64,000 nt of DNA, from NCBI RefSeq assembly GCF_003966145.1, contig NZ_RXNR01000003.1:1-64000 (forward strand). The letters are read 5' to 3'. How positions within the stretch are numbered: the stretch's first letter is position 1; each line of letters begins with the position of its first letter. Position numbers and translations under genes: made by a program. Source of the stretch: Lysinibacillus telephonicus. Its GTDB lineage: Bacteria; Bacillota; Bacilli; Bacillales_A; Planococcaceae. Of the stretch, positions 46,953 to 55,941 are shown one piece after another. The notes below the pieces were generated by a model that was not told the origin of the DNA, did no database searches, and worked only from the letters and a program-made list of their open reading frames with translations.

Positions 46953-47765
46953 CTATTCGATGTTAAGTTCCTTTTTAATTAATGAAATATTTCCATTATG
47001 GTCTTCAAATTGACCATTTTTGTATTTATAGTCTTTCAATAAATGTCTGCAATCCCAGTAATTTTTTATTGATTTTCTTAGCTCTTGAATATATTGCAGT
47101 GACTTATCATTACGAATAATAATTTCTTTACTAGTTTCCGCTATATGTCCATGTCCTGGAATTAGCATATTAATTTTATGTTTTGATAATATTATATCTG
47201 TTTTTCTTAGTGTTTCCTCATACTTTTCACTACTGAAATAAATAAACGGAATTTCCAAATCCGATAAGTAATCCCCTGCTACCCAAATTCCAAGTGGTTC
47301 GATAATTGTATAGATAGAATCATTCGTATGTCCTTCGGCTTTATAAAATGTTAAAGTAGTTTTACCTATTTTCAGTACTTGGCCATCGTTATTGACTGTT
47401 ATATCGACAGGAGGAAAAAGGATTGGGTAGTCACGGTCTATATAATACTGATCATCAAATTGTTTTATTTGATTTAATAATTCTTCTTTATTATCTCTAT
47501 CTTTAAAAATTTTACTTGCAATTACAGTTGCACCTAAAAAAGCACCATATCCTATAAAATGATCCCAGTCAGAATGAGTAAATAGCAGATAAATAGGCCG
47601 ATTTCCTTTCACTTTATTTACATGTTCCTGAATCTCCTTTACTTCATTCGGAAGTAAATTTGGATCCACGATCAATAATACGTCTTCTGTTTGTATGACC
47701 GATGACGTGGTTTTATATAGTTCGCTTTGAAACACTGTAATTTGTTCGTTTTGAAATTGAATCAA
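46953..47765 (-). CDS. MBL-fold metallo-hydrolase
   Basis: The 270 residues form a metallo-beta-lactamase-fold hydrolase. The metal motif is THSDWDHFIG, with Asp where the second His of HxHxDH normally stands, then GHTNDS, AGDYLSDLE and PGHGHIAE. The variant motif occurs in other uncharacterised Bacillales members. No signal peptide is seen. The start is TTG behind GGGGGAAG. It lies upstream of and in the same direction as the coiled-coil gene, 78 bases apart, and may be co-transcribed. The substrate is unknown. Confidence 0.87.
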   Translation of the reverse strand: MIQFQNEQITVFQSELYKTTSSVIQTEDVLLIVDPNLLPNEVKEIQEHVNKVKGNRPIYLLFTHSDWDHFIGYGAFLGATVIASKIFKDRDNKEELLNQIKQFDDQYYIDRDYPILFPPVDITVNNDGQVLKIGKTTLTFYKAEGHTNDSIYTIIEPLGIWVAGDYLSDLEIPFIYFSSEKYEETLRKTDIILSKHKINMLIPGHGHIAETSKEIIIRNDKSLQYIQELRKSIKNYWDCRHLLKDYKYKNGQFEDHNGNISLIKKELNIE

Positions 47766-47859
47766 TATTCTTCCCCCAATAACTCATATTATTTTCAGAT
47801 GCCTTTCCTAGAATTAGTATTTTAAACTTTAAAACAGTTTTTTTATAGTTAAAACTCTA

Positions 47860-47890
47860 TTTGTACCTGCTGCCTCCCTTTACAGTACAG
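47860..47890. repeat. Degenerate copy of the 45990 repeat unit
   Basis: TTTGTACCTGCTGCCTCCCT followed by TTACAGTACAG aligns with the 36-bp repeat unit (TTTGTATCTGTCGCTTCGCT...GATACAG) in the same orientation. It is followed by a terminator sharing the same GGACGTCT/AGACGCCC core. The two blocks (46062-46131 and 47860-47928) thus form an imperfect direct repeat of about 70 bases around the coiled-coil and MBL genes. Confidence 0.6.
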
Positions 47891-47891
47891 A

Positions 47892-47927
47892 AAAATGGAC
47901 GTCTATACTCTAAGACGCCCATTTTTT
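47892..47927 (-). terminator. Terminator of the second chemoreceptor gene
   Basis: Arms AAAATGGACGTCT and AGACGCCCATTTT (one mismatch) with a short loop and T-runs on both sides, 7 bases past the receptor stop at 47934. Confidence 0.88.
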
Positions 47928-47933
47928 GCTTAG

Positions 47934-49658
47934 TTATTTTAATTTGAAGTTTTTAACATACTTCTCCAGCTTTTCAGCCATTTCTGTTGATTCACTGGAA
48001 CGGCTTGATATTTCTGAAATACTAGCTGTTGTTTCCTCTGCAGCAGCTGAAATATTGTTCATAGTATTTTCAATCTCATGAATCGAATGTGTAAATTCAT
48101 TGATCATTTCTACAATTTTATTTGATTTTTCTGTTTCAGTTGAAAGTAGATTAGAAATGCTTTTAATTTCATTCACTGTTTGATCCACAGCGATAGAAAT
48201 ATTCCGAAGTGCTTTTGTTGTTTGTTCGACTGTTTCAGCACCCTTTTCTATATATTTATTACTCTCAGAAGAAGAAATCATAACGTTTCCAATTCGTTCC
48301 ATAATATCTTTTATAAGTTTTTCTACTTCAGATACTTCTGAATTTGATTGCTCGGCAAGTTTCCGAACTTCTTCTGCTACAACTGCAAAACCTTTACCGT
48401 GCTCTCCAGCTCTAGCTGCTTCAATAGATGCATTTAATGCTAGTAAATTAGTTTGAGAAGCAATGGTTGAAATAGTAGTTGTGATTGTTTGAATTTTTGT
48501 TGTAGATTCTACCAATTGCTTAATAGTATCGCTTACTTCTTCTGAACCATTTTTTATTTTTTCCATGTCGCTGCTAATTTCTTTAGCACGCTGCTCCCCT
48601 TCTGCAGCAATTTTCATTGTCTTATTTGAGTTGATTACTGAAAGATCTGCCTTTCCTTTCATATTTTGCAAGTCATCTGCCAATGTTGTTAAAACATTTG
48701 AAGCATTATCGGCATGTTGCATTCCATCCGTCATGGCGACGGTAACATTTTCAATACTATTTGCAACTTCTTGAACAGTATCATTCATTTCTTTTAAAGA
48801 ACTTGCTGTTTCATTTGCGTTTAATGTAAGTTGATGGGAAGTTTGACTCATCGTTGAAATCATATTTTGTAAATTCAGCGTCATCTGATTTAACGTATCA
48901 GCTAAATCACCAATTTCATCCTTACTTTTTACATTAGTTTTTTCAACCATTAAATTACCTTGTGCAATTTCCTTTGCTTGCTTTATTAGTTGTGAGATTG
49001 GTTTTGTTTTTCGACCAATTAATAATGCTGTTACAAGTGATGCTATTAACATAGGAATTAAGCTAAGCAGAATTCCTTTACTTACAACACCCCAAGTTCT
49101 TTCAGTAACAATGTCTGCATTAAAATCTATTGCGCTAATAGCAATAATTTCCTTAGCTGGATCATGGTCTTTGTAAATAGGTGCATATCCTGATAAACGT
49201 TCCATTCCTGCAAAATCATATGGCTCTGAATATGTTGGATGCCCCATTTCTAATAGTGCTGAAATGGCTTTTTCATCTATTTGAAAAGCATCTCCGGGTT
49301 CTAGTCCTTGTTCTCTAAGATTTTCATCAACTGCTATTAAATTACCATTTAAATCTAATATATATTGAGCTTCAAATATATCTTTATGAGCAGTAGTCCA
49401 ATTTAATTGTTCTCCTATTTTCATTTGTAATTCAGAATTTCCAGCTATAGCACCTGCTAATTCCTCTGTATCTATTAGGCCAGTAGTTATATTAGCACAT
49501 CCATAAGCTTCTATTCCAGCAGCCTCATATAATTTATCATAGGCTGTAAAATAAGTAGCAATGGAAGTGATTAAAATCATGACCACAAGTATCCCCGCTA
49601 TAATAGTGCCTAGTTGAAAAGTTAAAGTGTGTCTAATCTTACTAGTTCTTTTGTTCAT
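47934..49658 (-). CDS. Methyl-accepting chemotaxis protein, small sensor domain
   Basis: This is a 574-residue chemoreceptor. TM1 (about 16-38) and an extracellular domain of about 155 residues (single-Cache-like, with [18 protein letters not shown] and [18 protein letters not shown]) come first. TM2 (about 197-217), HAMP and the signalling coil follow, with the tip [20 protein letters not shown]. The sensor domain is unrelated in length to the receptor at 43932, so a different ligand is expected. No che genes lie nearby, so it feeds the chromosomal CheA/CheW system. GGGGGC lies upstream of the ATG. Confidence 0.92.
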   Translation of the reverse strand: MNKRTSKIRHTLTFQLGTIIAGILVVMILITSIATYFTAYDKLYEAAGIEAYGCANITTGLIDTEELAGAIAGNSELQMKIGEQLNWTTAHKDIFEAQYILDLNGNLIAVDENLREQGLEPGDAFQIDEKAISALLEMGHPTYSEPYDFAGMERLSGYAPIYKDHDPAKEIIAISAIDFNADIVTERTWGVVSKGILLSLIPMLIASLVTALLIGRKTKPISQLIKQAKEIAQGNLMVEKTNVKSKDEIGDLADTLNQMTLNLQNMISTMSQTSHQLTLNANETASSLKEMNDTVQEVANSIENVTVAMTDGMQHADNASNVLTTLADDLQNMKGKADLSVINSNKTMKIAAEGEQRAKEISSDMEKIKNGSEEVSDTIKQLVESTTKIQTITTTISTIASQTNLLALNASIEAARAGEHGKGFAVVAEEVRKLAEQSNSEVSEVEKLIKDIMERIGNVMISSSESNKYIEKGAETVEQTTKALRNISIAVDQTVNEIKSISNLLSTETEKSNKIVEMINEFTHSIHEIENTMNNISAAAEETTASISEISSRSSESTEMAEKLEKYVKNFKLK

Positions 49659-50001
49659 TTTATTAGAAAGCCCCCTATAGTACTAATAACACAACTGTCA
49701 TAATCATACTATGAAAAGATGTATAGAGAAACTATGTTTGAAAATTTTTTTACTTTTTAGTATTAAGATGGTATTTTTATTGACATAATGGGAACTTTGC
49801 TATATAGAAGCTACAATTTGTTTAATATTTTCTAAAACTACTATTTTAGAATAACTATAACTACTTATCTGGAGAATAATATCTAAAATCGATTTATCAT
49901 TTTAGTTTACATAATAAATTTACGGTAATTAAATGATTTATGAAAATCACCTTTACGCAAATTTCCATTAGGAGATATTTATAGATCAATGGTTACATTG
50001 G
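49659..50001. other. Intergenic region upstream of chemoreceptor
   Basis: This is AT-rich and non-coding. I looked for a sigma-D (TAAA-N15-GCCGATAA) motility promoter for the receptor and did not find a convincing one. No terminator follows the DUF3953 gene in this stretch, so readthrough toward the receptor gene is possible. Confidence 0.3.
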
Positions 50002-50259
50002 CTACCCATTTAAAATACTTAGAAATACAGCGAATATTAAAAATATTGCAACACCAAAATAAGAGATAGACCACAATCGTTTTTGCGTGCTTTTATATTC
50101 CCTCAATCCAAGGATAATAAATATACCACTCAATAAAGCTAGTGATAATTGATTAAAACGAAAGTCATCAGTTACAATACTATAACTACTAATTCCAATG
50201 ACTAAAACTGTAAGAATAAGCTGAAGTAACAAGTAAATATCAAATTTTCTATTCTTCAT
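50002..50259 (-). CDS. DUF3953-like small membrane protein
   Basis: This 85-residue protein has three hydrophobic segments (about 10-28, 37-52 and 63-81) and the family-like centre LSLALLSGIFIILGLREYKS. DUF3953 proteins (for example B. subtilis YczI) have no known function. The frame extends 12 codons further, but GAGGAGAAAA precedes the ATG at 50259. Confidence 0.75.
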   Translation of the reverse strand: MKNRKFDIYLLLQLILTVLVIGISSYSIVTDDFRFNQLSLALLSGIFIILGLREYKSTQKRLWSISYFGVAIFLIFAVFLSILNG

Positions 50260-50449
50260 TTTTTCTCCTCTTGAATGCTTACCATTAACCAGCACACTAA
50301 TTTTTAAAAGTACATATATCTGAATTTAATATTAAAGTGATTATATCATGTTATTGCTATCCATTTATAGAAAAAAATGTAAACCAACTACAACTATTTC
50401 ATACTTATGTTAAAGTTCCAGATTCGTAACGTTAATTAAAAGGTAATAA

Positions 50450-50489
50450 AAAAATCACCACTAAAGGAATACCTAAAGAGGTGATTTTT
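50450..50489 (-). terminator. Terminator of the thiamine operon
   Basis: Arms AAAAATCACC and GGTGATTTTT, with extra inner pairing, flank a loop of about 20 bases. A U-run follows on the minus strand. It lies 11 bases past the thiE stop. Confidence 0.88.
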
Positions 50490-50499
50490 ATAATCAGGT

Positions 50500-51129
50500 T
50501 CATTTTTTTAATTTCTTAAATTTTTGTACAGTTGCTTTTCGATCTCTGCTCTGACTAATCGCAGAGATAACCGCAACTCCATCTGCACCAGCTCTTATTA
50601 CTTCATTTGCATTTTCAGTAGTGATACCACCTATTGCGACGATTGGAAAGTTAGGGAAATTGTATCGAGCCCTTGATAAAAAAGATACCCCAGCTGCCGG
50701 CTTTGCATCTGGTTTCGATATTGTTTCAAAAATAGGGCCAATTCCAACATAATCTGCACCACCCTGAACTGCAGCGTACATTTCTTCCTCTGTATGCACT
50801 GAAACACCAACAATTTTTCCTTCAAATTGCTTACGAATATATTTTAATGGCAGATCATCTTGCCCAACATGAGCACCATCTGCATTTAATGTAAGTGCTA
50901 AATCAACATCATCATTTACTATAAAAGGCACATTATATTGCTTGCATAATTTCTGGCATTGCTTTGCAAATTTTATATATTCATTGCCTTTTAATCCTTT
51001 GTCTCCCTTTTCACGGAACTGAAAGAAAGTTACACCTGCACTTAACGCTTCTTCTAATACAATTAGCGGATCTTCCTTACAATTTTCTGCTCCCATAATA
51101 AAGTAGACCTCTAGATCACTTCGTTTCAT
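50500..51129 (-). CDS. thiE: Thiamine-phosphate synthase
   Basis: ThiE joins HMP-pyrophosphate and hydroxyethylthiazole phosphate to give thiamine phosphate. The 209 residues form the usual TIM barrel: FQFREKGDKG, the pyrophosphate/Mg loop NADGAHVGQDDLP (about 82-94), GIGPIFETISKPD with the conserved Thr, and AIGGIT. GAGGTGATGG precedes the ATG. It overlaps thiD by 14 bases and is the last gene of the operon. Confidence 0.96.
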   Translation of the reverse strand: MKRSDLEVYFIMGAENCKEDPLIVLEEALSAGVTFFQFREKGDKGLKGNEYIKFAKQCQKLCKQYNVPFIVNDDVDLALTLNADGAHVGQDDLPLKYIRKQFEGKIVGVSVHTEEEMYAAVQGGADYVGIGPIFETISKPDAKPAAGVSFLSRARYNFPNFPIVAIGGITTENANEVIRAGADGVAVISAISQSRDRKATVQKFKKLKK

Positions 51130-51943
51130 GAACCATCACCTCATAAATGCCCCGCAGCTCTTGGTAGGCAAAATGATTTGTTGGACCATGACCATGTCCG
51201 ATATTTAACGGATGTTCTATTGCAAGCTGTACAAATTTTTTTGCTTCTACAATTGACTCATGTAGAGTAAATCCTCTACCTAAAAATGCTGTAATTGCTG
51301 ATGAAAACGTACATCCAGTTCCATGTGTATGTTTCGTATTAATTCTTTTCGTTTCCATCGAAAATGATGAACCGTTTTCAAAAAAGACAGTATCAGTAGC
51401 AGTATCAGCTTCTTCAAAATGACCACCCTTCATCACAACACACTTTACACCAAGTTGTAAAATACGTTTGGCGGCGTTAAATATATCCTGTTCATTACGA
51501 ATTTTTACGCCGCTAATTACTTCTGCCTCGGGGATATTTGGTGTCAATACAGTAGCAAGTGGTAGTAATTTTGTATTTAATGCATGAACAGCATCGTCTT
51601 GCAATAGTGCTGCACCGCCTTTTGCGATCATCACAGGATCTACAATTATGTGTGCTGTTTGTTGCTGCAAAATTCTTGCTACTGTTTCAATAATTTCAGT
51701 AGAAAAAAGCATACCTGTTTTCAAAGCTTTAACATTAAAATCTTGAAAAACTGACGTCATTTGCTGCGCTACAAATTCAGGTGTAGTCGGATATATTCCT
51801 TGAACCCCACATGTGTTTTGAGCTGTAAGAGCAGTGATAACAGATGTTCCAAATGTTTTTAATTCCTGAAAAGTTTTTAAATCTGCTTGAATGCCAGCCC
51901 CACCGCCACTGTCGGAGCCTGCAATTGTCAAAACTACGTCCAT
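51116..51943 (-). CDS. thiD: Hydroxymethylpyrimidine (phosphate) kinase
   Basis: ThiD phosphorylates HMP and HMP-P to HMP-pyrophosphate. The 275 residues are a ribokinase-fold protein: TIAGSDSGGGAGIQAD at the N-terminus, DPVMIAKGG in the middle and the catalytic anion-hole GTGCTFSSAITA near residue 210. AGGAGGAG precedes the ATG. The gene overlaps thiM by 10 bases and thiE by 14, indicating one tightly coupled transcript. Confidence 0.96.
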   Translation of the reverse strand: MDVVLTIAGSDSGGGAGIQADLKTFQELKTFGTSVITALTAQNTCGVQGIYPTTPEFVAQQMTSVFQDFNVKALKTGMLFSTEIIETVARILQQQTAHIIVDPVMIAKGGAALLQDDAVHALNTKLLPLATVLTPNIPEAEVISGVKIRNEQDIFNAAKRILQLGVKCVVMKGGHFEEADTATDTVFFENGSSFSMETKRINTKHTHGTGCTFSSAITAFLGRGFTLHESIVEAKKFVQLAIEHPLNIGHGHGPTNHFAYQELRGIYEVMVHETK

Positions 51944-52692
51944 TGCTCTCCTCCAATAGAAGCCTCATGGATTCCGTTAATAACTTCCATTTGGAATGAC
52001 CCTAATAATTTTTTCTTTGAGGCATTTTCAGCTACTTTTTTATAGTCTGTCAACACGTTTTGTAAATTTTGAATCTTGTTTCCCTCTAATGTTAATGTGG
52101 CGGCGCAAATTGCACTAAGCAGGCATCCAGTTCCAGTAACCTGAGTCATTAGTTCATTTCCACCAGGTACCCACTCTTCATTTTTCCCATCTGTTACATA
52201 ATCTGCAGCACCTGTAACAATAACAAGGCAGTTATATTGATGGGCAACCTGTTTAGCAACTGAAGCTACATCCATACTCCCTTCTCCACTATCTACACCT
52301 TTAGAATGCCAATTAACACCTGCAATAGTGGCAAGTTCCCCCGCATTACAACGAATAAGTTGGATATTAATACTATTTAAAATTTCATTTACAGCATTTT
52401 GGCGGAATTTTGTAGCACCTACACCAACTGGGTCTAGTACAACAGGTATATTCAATTCATTTGCCTTTTTTCCCGCAAGTTTCATCGTTTCTAGTGTTCG
52501 TTGATTTAATGTACCAATGTTAAGTAATAAAGCGTTGGCAATGGACACCATTTCTTGTACTTCATCCATTTCATCTGCCATTACAGGAGAAGCACCAATT
52601 GCCAACATTCCATTCGCTGTAAAATTAGCAACAACATAATTTGTAATACAATGAACTAACGGATTTTTTTGACGTATTTTAAACATACTCAT
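51934..52692 (-). CDS. thiM: Hydroxyethylthiazole kinase
   Basis: ThiM phosphorylates salvaged hydroxyethylthiazole. The 252 residues show the family start VHCITNYVVANFTAN, GASPVMAD, DPVGVGAT and the catalytic VTGTGCLLSA. GAGGTGG precedes the ATG. It sits between tenA and thiD with short overlaps. With TenA and ThiD it forms a salvage route. De novo genes thiC, thiG and thiS are not in this window. Confidence 0.96.
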   Translation of the reverse strand: MSMFKIRQKNPLVHCITNYVVANFTANGMLAIGASPVMADEMDEVQEMVSIANALLLNIGTLNQRTLETMKLAGKKANELNIPVVLDPVGVGATKFRQNAVNEILNSINIQLIRCNAGELATIAGVNWHSKGVDSGEGSMDVASVAKQVAHQYNCLVIVTGAADYVTDGKNEEWVPGGNELMTQVTGTGCLLSAICAATLTLEGNKIQNLQNVLTDYKKVAENASKKKLLGSFQMEVINGIHEASIGGEQWT

Positions 52693-53362
52693 AATATTCC
52701 ACCTCTTTCTTCCAATTTTCTAACGTCCAGGACATCTCCCAAAATTTCCATTCATAATAGCAGCTCTTTTTAAAATGAGATTTAAGAAGGTAGATCTTTA
52801 AGGGGTGTTCTATTGCAAAGCGATTCATCATCGCTTTTTGAAAGTCGATTTTTTCTTTAAGTTCAGGACTGCTGTATATGTCTATCCATTCTTGATACAA
52901 TTTCACTCCAGGTTTTGAATCTTTGTATTTCTCCCCAATCTCCTGATAAATCCATGGACATGGTAAAATTGCTGCGAAAGCTTCTTCCACACCACCATTG
53001 TGTACTGCATTATACATATGGCTAACATAATTGTAGGTAGATGGTGCGGGTTCAAAATTATTTATTTCATCTTCAGTTACACCTAACTCTTTAAAAACAG
53101 TACGGTGTAAAACTAACTCAGATTCATTAATATAACTACAAGAATCCAAAAAGAATACAATATCATCATTTGTTTCTGCCTTAGATGCAGCAATGGCTAA
53201 AATTTTAGTGTAGTGCTTTAAATAGTAAGCATCTTGCATCATGTAATACTTAAATTTTTCAATAGGCAGTGAACCATCTACTATACCTTTTACAAATGGA
53301 TGATTAAAGCTCCCTTCAAAATAAAGATCCGTTTCTGTTCTTACTTCTTCACAAAATATCAT
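52679..53362 (-). CDS. tenA: Aminopyrimidine aminohydrolase (thiaminase II)
   Basis: TenA hydrolyses aminomethyl-pyrimidine from degraded thiamine to HMP. The 227 residues contain HPFVKGIVDGSLP, QDAYYLKHY with the conserved Asp, the nucleophile Cys in AAILPCPWIYQEIG (about residue 137) and the late acidic residue in FWEMSW. The frame runs 32 codons further upstream into the leader, but AAAGGAGGAC precedes the ATG at 53362. It is the first gene after two TPP riboswitches. Confidence 0.96.
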   Translation of the reverse strand: MIFCEEVRTETDLYFEGSFNHPFVKGIVDGSLPIEKFKYYMMQDAYYLKHYTKILAIAASKAETNDDIVFFLDSCSYINESELVLHRTVFKELGVTEDEINNFEPAPSTYNYVSHMYNAVHNGGVEEAFAAILPCPWIYQEIGEKYKDSKPGVKLYQEWIDIYSSPELKEKIDFQKAMMNRFAIEHPLKIYLLKSHFKKSCYYEWKFWEMSWTLENWKKEVEYYEYV

Positions 53363-53397
53363 GAATGTCCTCCTTTTTTGGTGGACGTAAGAGAGAA

Positions 53398-53437
53398 AAA
53401 AACGCTCTTTTTGTTTTATGACAAAAAGAGCGTTTTT
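53398..53437 (-). terminator. Expression-platform terminator of TPP riboswitch 2
   Basis: A perfect long dyad (53398-53414 against 53421-53437, arm ACAAAAAGAGCGTTTTT) with a 6-base loop lies between riboswitch 2 and the tenA ribosome-binding site. Confidence 0.93.
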
Positions 53438-53498
53438 CCTATTAGAAAGTGGTTTCACTGCTAGGTAATCAGCGAATTCTTCCCAAAATGGTTTAATT

Positions 53499-53578
53499 GC
53501 TCCCTACGTCAGTATTAACTGTCAGGTTCAAAGGGTCAGGTTTTAACCTTCTCAGGCGCAAAAGCACCCCCCCTGCAA
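53499..53578 (-). promoter_or_regulatory. TPP riboswitch 2 (tenA-proximal)
   Basis: On the minus strand the THI-element signatures appear in order: GGGGTGC, GCCTGAGA, ACCCTTTGAACCTGA, then AGTTAATACTGACGTAGGGA. It differs from riboswitch 1 by a base deletion and substitutions in the P4/P5 arm (CTGAC..ACTGACG against CTGTTC..ACTGGCG). It is followed by its own terminator. Confidence 0.96.
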
Positions 53579-53597
53579 TTAGAGATATTTAGCAAAT

Positions 53598-53626
53598 AAA
53601 AAACTCTCCAAAATGGAGAGCATTTT
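53598..53626 (-). terminator. Expression-platform terminator of TPP riboswitch 1
   Basis: Stem CTCTCCA/TGGAGAG (53604-53610 against 53614-53620), followed on the minus strand by TTTTTTATTT, lies between the two aptamers. Confidence 0.88.
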
Positions 53627-53667
53627 TACAGCACAAATAAGCGAAATTTTCACTTGTAATGTACTTT

Positions 53668-53750
53668 GCTCCCTACGCCAGTATTAACTGAACAGGTTCA
53701 AAGGGTCAGGTTTTAACCTTCTCAGGCGCAAAAGCACCCCCCCTGCAAAT
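53668..53750 (-). promoter_or_regulatory. TPP riboswitch 1 (promoter-proximal)
   Basis: A second complete TPP aptamer on the minus strand has GGGGTGC, GCCTGAGA, ACCCTTTGAACCTG and AGTTAATACTGGCGTAGGGA. With riboswitch 2 it forms a two-aptamer, two-terminator leader. The pair should give a steeper off-response to TPP than one switch. Confidence 0.96.
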
Positions 53751-53765
53751 ATTCTAATTAATAAT

Positions 53766-53793
53766 ATTCTAGCAGTTTTTTTTGAATATTCAA
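53766..53793 (-). promoter_or_regulatory. Promoter of the TPP-controlled operon
   Basis: On the minus strand TTGAAT (53788-53793), 16 bases, then TAGAAT (53766-53771) preceded by TGC (extended -10). Transcription would begin just before riboswitch 1. Confidence 0.55.
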
Positions 53794-53840
53794 GAGGATT
53801 AAGTTTCAGATAAATTAATCAACTATTTATACCATTAATA

Positions 53841-55790
53841 CTACTTTTTTAAACAATGCATTGCTTCTTCTGCTTCATCCCATGGGACAACATAGCCTTT
53901 TCCTTTCACGCAAAAAATACTTGATGATGTATATTCAGGGTCAGCATTTTTATCATAATTAATTTGTTCAATTACTTCTTCAGAATTATGGCAAATATCG
54001 TAGCCAGAAAATTGAATCGATAAAGCACCTTTTCCATTTGTGTATGCCGAAAAAATAGTATTGTAATTCATAAAGGTAGAGACAGGTGCTTTCCCAATAA
54101 TCGTTACCTGATTTTCTGACATAATTGGAGGTTCAAAAGTGCCAAAAGCTTGTTGAATATCTGTCATTATTCTTCCAATAAAATCTAAGGGAGCTTTCAT
54201 CTTAAAACGATAATAGGGTTCGAGCAATATATTTTCAGCTTGTTCTAGACCTTGCCGTAATGCTCGGAAGGTTGCTTCACGGAAATCTCCCCCTTCAGTA
54301 TGCTTGTTATGTGCACGGCCAGTTAACAATGTAAATTTGATATCCGTAATTGGATATCCCGTCAATAAGCCATGGTGATCCCGTTCAAATAAATGCTTCT
54401 CAACTAGTCTTTGATGCCCAATTGACAAGTCATCTGCGTGACAAGCATTGTCAAACAGAATACCTGAACCTCTCGGAGCAGGTTCCATTTTCAAATGAAC
54501 TTCAGCATAATGTTTTAGTGGCTCGAAATGTCCGTAACCCGTAACGGTATTTTGAATTGTTTCTAAATATAAAATTTTCGGTTCTTCAAATTGCACATCA
54601 ATACTAAATCGTGTTTTTGCTATATCTTCTAAAACTTCAAGCTGAATGATTCCCATAACATGCACATGTATTTCTTGAAATTTCTCGCTCCAAACCACTT
54701 GTAATGTTGGCTCTTCAGATTCAAGTAAGCGAAAAATACGCAATATTTCCTTAATATGCTCTGCCCCTTTGTAGACAACTTTTGCCTGTAAGGTTGGGAC
54801 AAGTTCAAATTGTTCATTAAGATTTGCGTTGTCACCTAGAACATCCCCAATTTTTGCATATGTAAGTCCTTTTACTGCAAATATCTCACCAGCATTAACT
54901 TGCTGAACTATATTAAATTGAGTTCCATTATAAAGTCGAATTTCTGTTACTTTTTCAGTTAAATCTTCAAATTGAAACTCATCTCTAACTTTTAGCGTTC
55001 CACTTAACGCTTTTATAAATGTAATTCGCTGATTTTGTTCATCATGGCGAATTTTAAACACTTTTCCTTGGAAAGGTGCATCATTGTCAAATTTAGTTTT
55101 TGTAAGTATTGCAAATTGGTTAAAAAATTCTTTGACTTTTATATCTTTTAAAGCTGAACCTGCCATACAAATAAATGCTTGTTCGTTTTGAATCATCTTC
55201 AATAGCGCAGAAAAATATTGCGATATGTCTATATTATCTTCCATATAATGCTCAAACAGCTTCTCATCACGTTCCGCAATCCATTCTAAAATACTTTCCG
55301 GAATCGATTGATCATTAATCTCCTCCTTTAATAATAAAGCATCCGTTGAAAATTCTTTTTTAATGCTTTGCATTACCTCTTCAACAGCTGCCCCTTCACG
55401 GTCAATTTTATTAATGAAAATAAATGTTGGAACATGGTATTTCCTTAAAAGATTCCAAACTGTCTCAGTATGTCCTTCAATTCCATCAACTGCACTGATT
55501 AATAGAATAGCGTAATCCATTATACTAATTGCCCGTTCCATTTCTGGTGAAAAATCCATATGTCCTGGTGTATCAATTAAAGTATAAGTATCTCCTTTAT
55601 AATGAATTCTGCCTTGCTCAGCAAAGATGGTAATTCCACGTTGACGTTCAATCGCATGATTATCTAAATATGCGTCCTTATGATCAACACGCCCTCTTTC
55701 TTTAATGCTCTCCGTATGGTAAAGCAGCTGCTCAGAAAAGGTTGTCTTGCCAGCATCTACATGGGCAAGTACGCCAAAAGTTTTATACAT
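53841..55790 (-). CDS. TetM/EF-G-like translational GTPase
   Basis: This 649-residue GTPase has the full domain order of ribosomal protection proteins. The G domain has AHVDAGKTTFSEQ, DTPGHMDF and NKID. Domain II, EF-G-like domains III-V (LLTGYPITDIKFTLLTGRAH) and a C-terminal extension follow. Length and layout match TetM/TetO (about 640 residues), but it is in a chromosomal housekeeping setting with no mobile genes nearby. Tetracycline protection is possible but not established; a ribosome-rescue role is equally possible. AGAAGGAAG precedes the ATG. Confidence 0.88.
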   Translation of the reverse strand: MYKTFGVLAHVDAGKTTFSEQLLYHTESIKERGRVDHKDAYLDNHAIERQRGITIFAEQGRIHYKGDTYTLIDTPGHMDFSPEMERAISIMDYAILLISAVDGIEGHTETVWNLLRKYHVPTFIFINKIDREGAAVEEVMQSIKKEFSTDALLLKEEINDQSIPESILEWIAERDEKLFEHYMEDNIDISQYFSALLKMIQNEQAFICMAGSALKDIKVKEFFNQFAILTKTKFDNDAPFQGKVFKIRHDEQNQRITFIKALSGTLKVRDEFQFEDLTEKVTEIRLYNGTQFNIVQQVNAGEIFAVKGLTYAKIGDVLGDNANLNEQFELVPTLQAKVVYKGAEHIKEILRIFRLLESEEPTLQVVWSEKFQEIHVHVMGIIQLEVLEDIAKTRFSIDVQFEEPKILYLETIQNTVTGYGHFEPLKHYAEVHLKMEPAPRGSGILFDNACHADDLSIGHQRLVEKHLFERDHHGLLTGYPITDIKFTLLTGRAHNKHTEGGDFREATFRALRQGLEQAENILLEPYYRFKMKAPLDFIGRIMTDIQQAFGTFEPPIMSENQVTIIGKAPVSTFMNYNTIFSAYTNGKGALSIQFSGYDICHNSEEVIEQINYDKNADPEYTSSSIFCVKGKGYVVPWDEAEEAMHCLKK

Positions 55791-55841
55791 ATTATTACTT
55801 CCTTCTTATTTACAATAATAAAAGTATTGTATCAAAAAATA

Positions 55842-55865
55842 ATCCGCCTCACCTATGAGACGGAT
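55842..55865 (-). terminator. Hairpin upstream of the TetM-like gene
   Basis: Arms ATCCGCCTCA and TGAGACGGAT (one mismatch) with a short loop are followed on the minus strand by TTATTTTTTG. It lies after the SLH/epimerase-like gene and about 50 bases before the GTPase gene, so it is probably the upstream gene's terminator. An attenuator is less likely because I see no leader ORF. Confidence 0.75.
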
Positions 55866-55941
55866 CATTTTTCTAAAAGCGCAGTGTTATAAGCAACAGA
55901 TGAAAAACTAAATAAAATAAAAGAGATGTAACTTTGTCTTA

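Noticed and set aside
53363-53458. N-terminal extension of tenA (32 codons)
   Set aside because: The extension crosses the riboswitch terminator and has no ribosome-binding site, whereas AAAGGAGGAC precedes the ATG at 53362.
55842-55865. Tet-type attenuator controlling the TetM-like gene
   Set aside because: A hairpin with U-run is present, but no leader peptide with a ribosome-binding site was found and the hairpin fits as terminator of the upstream gene.
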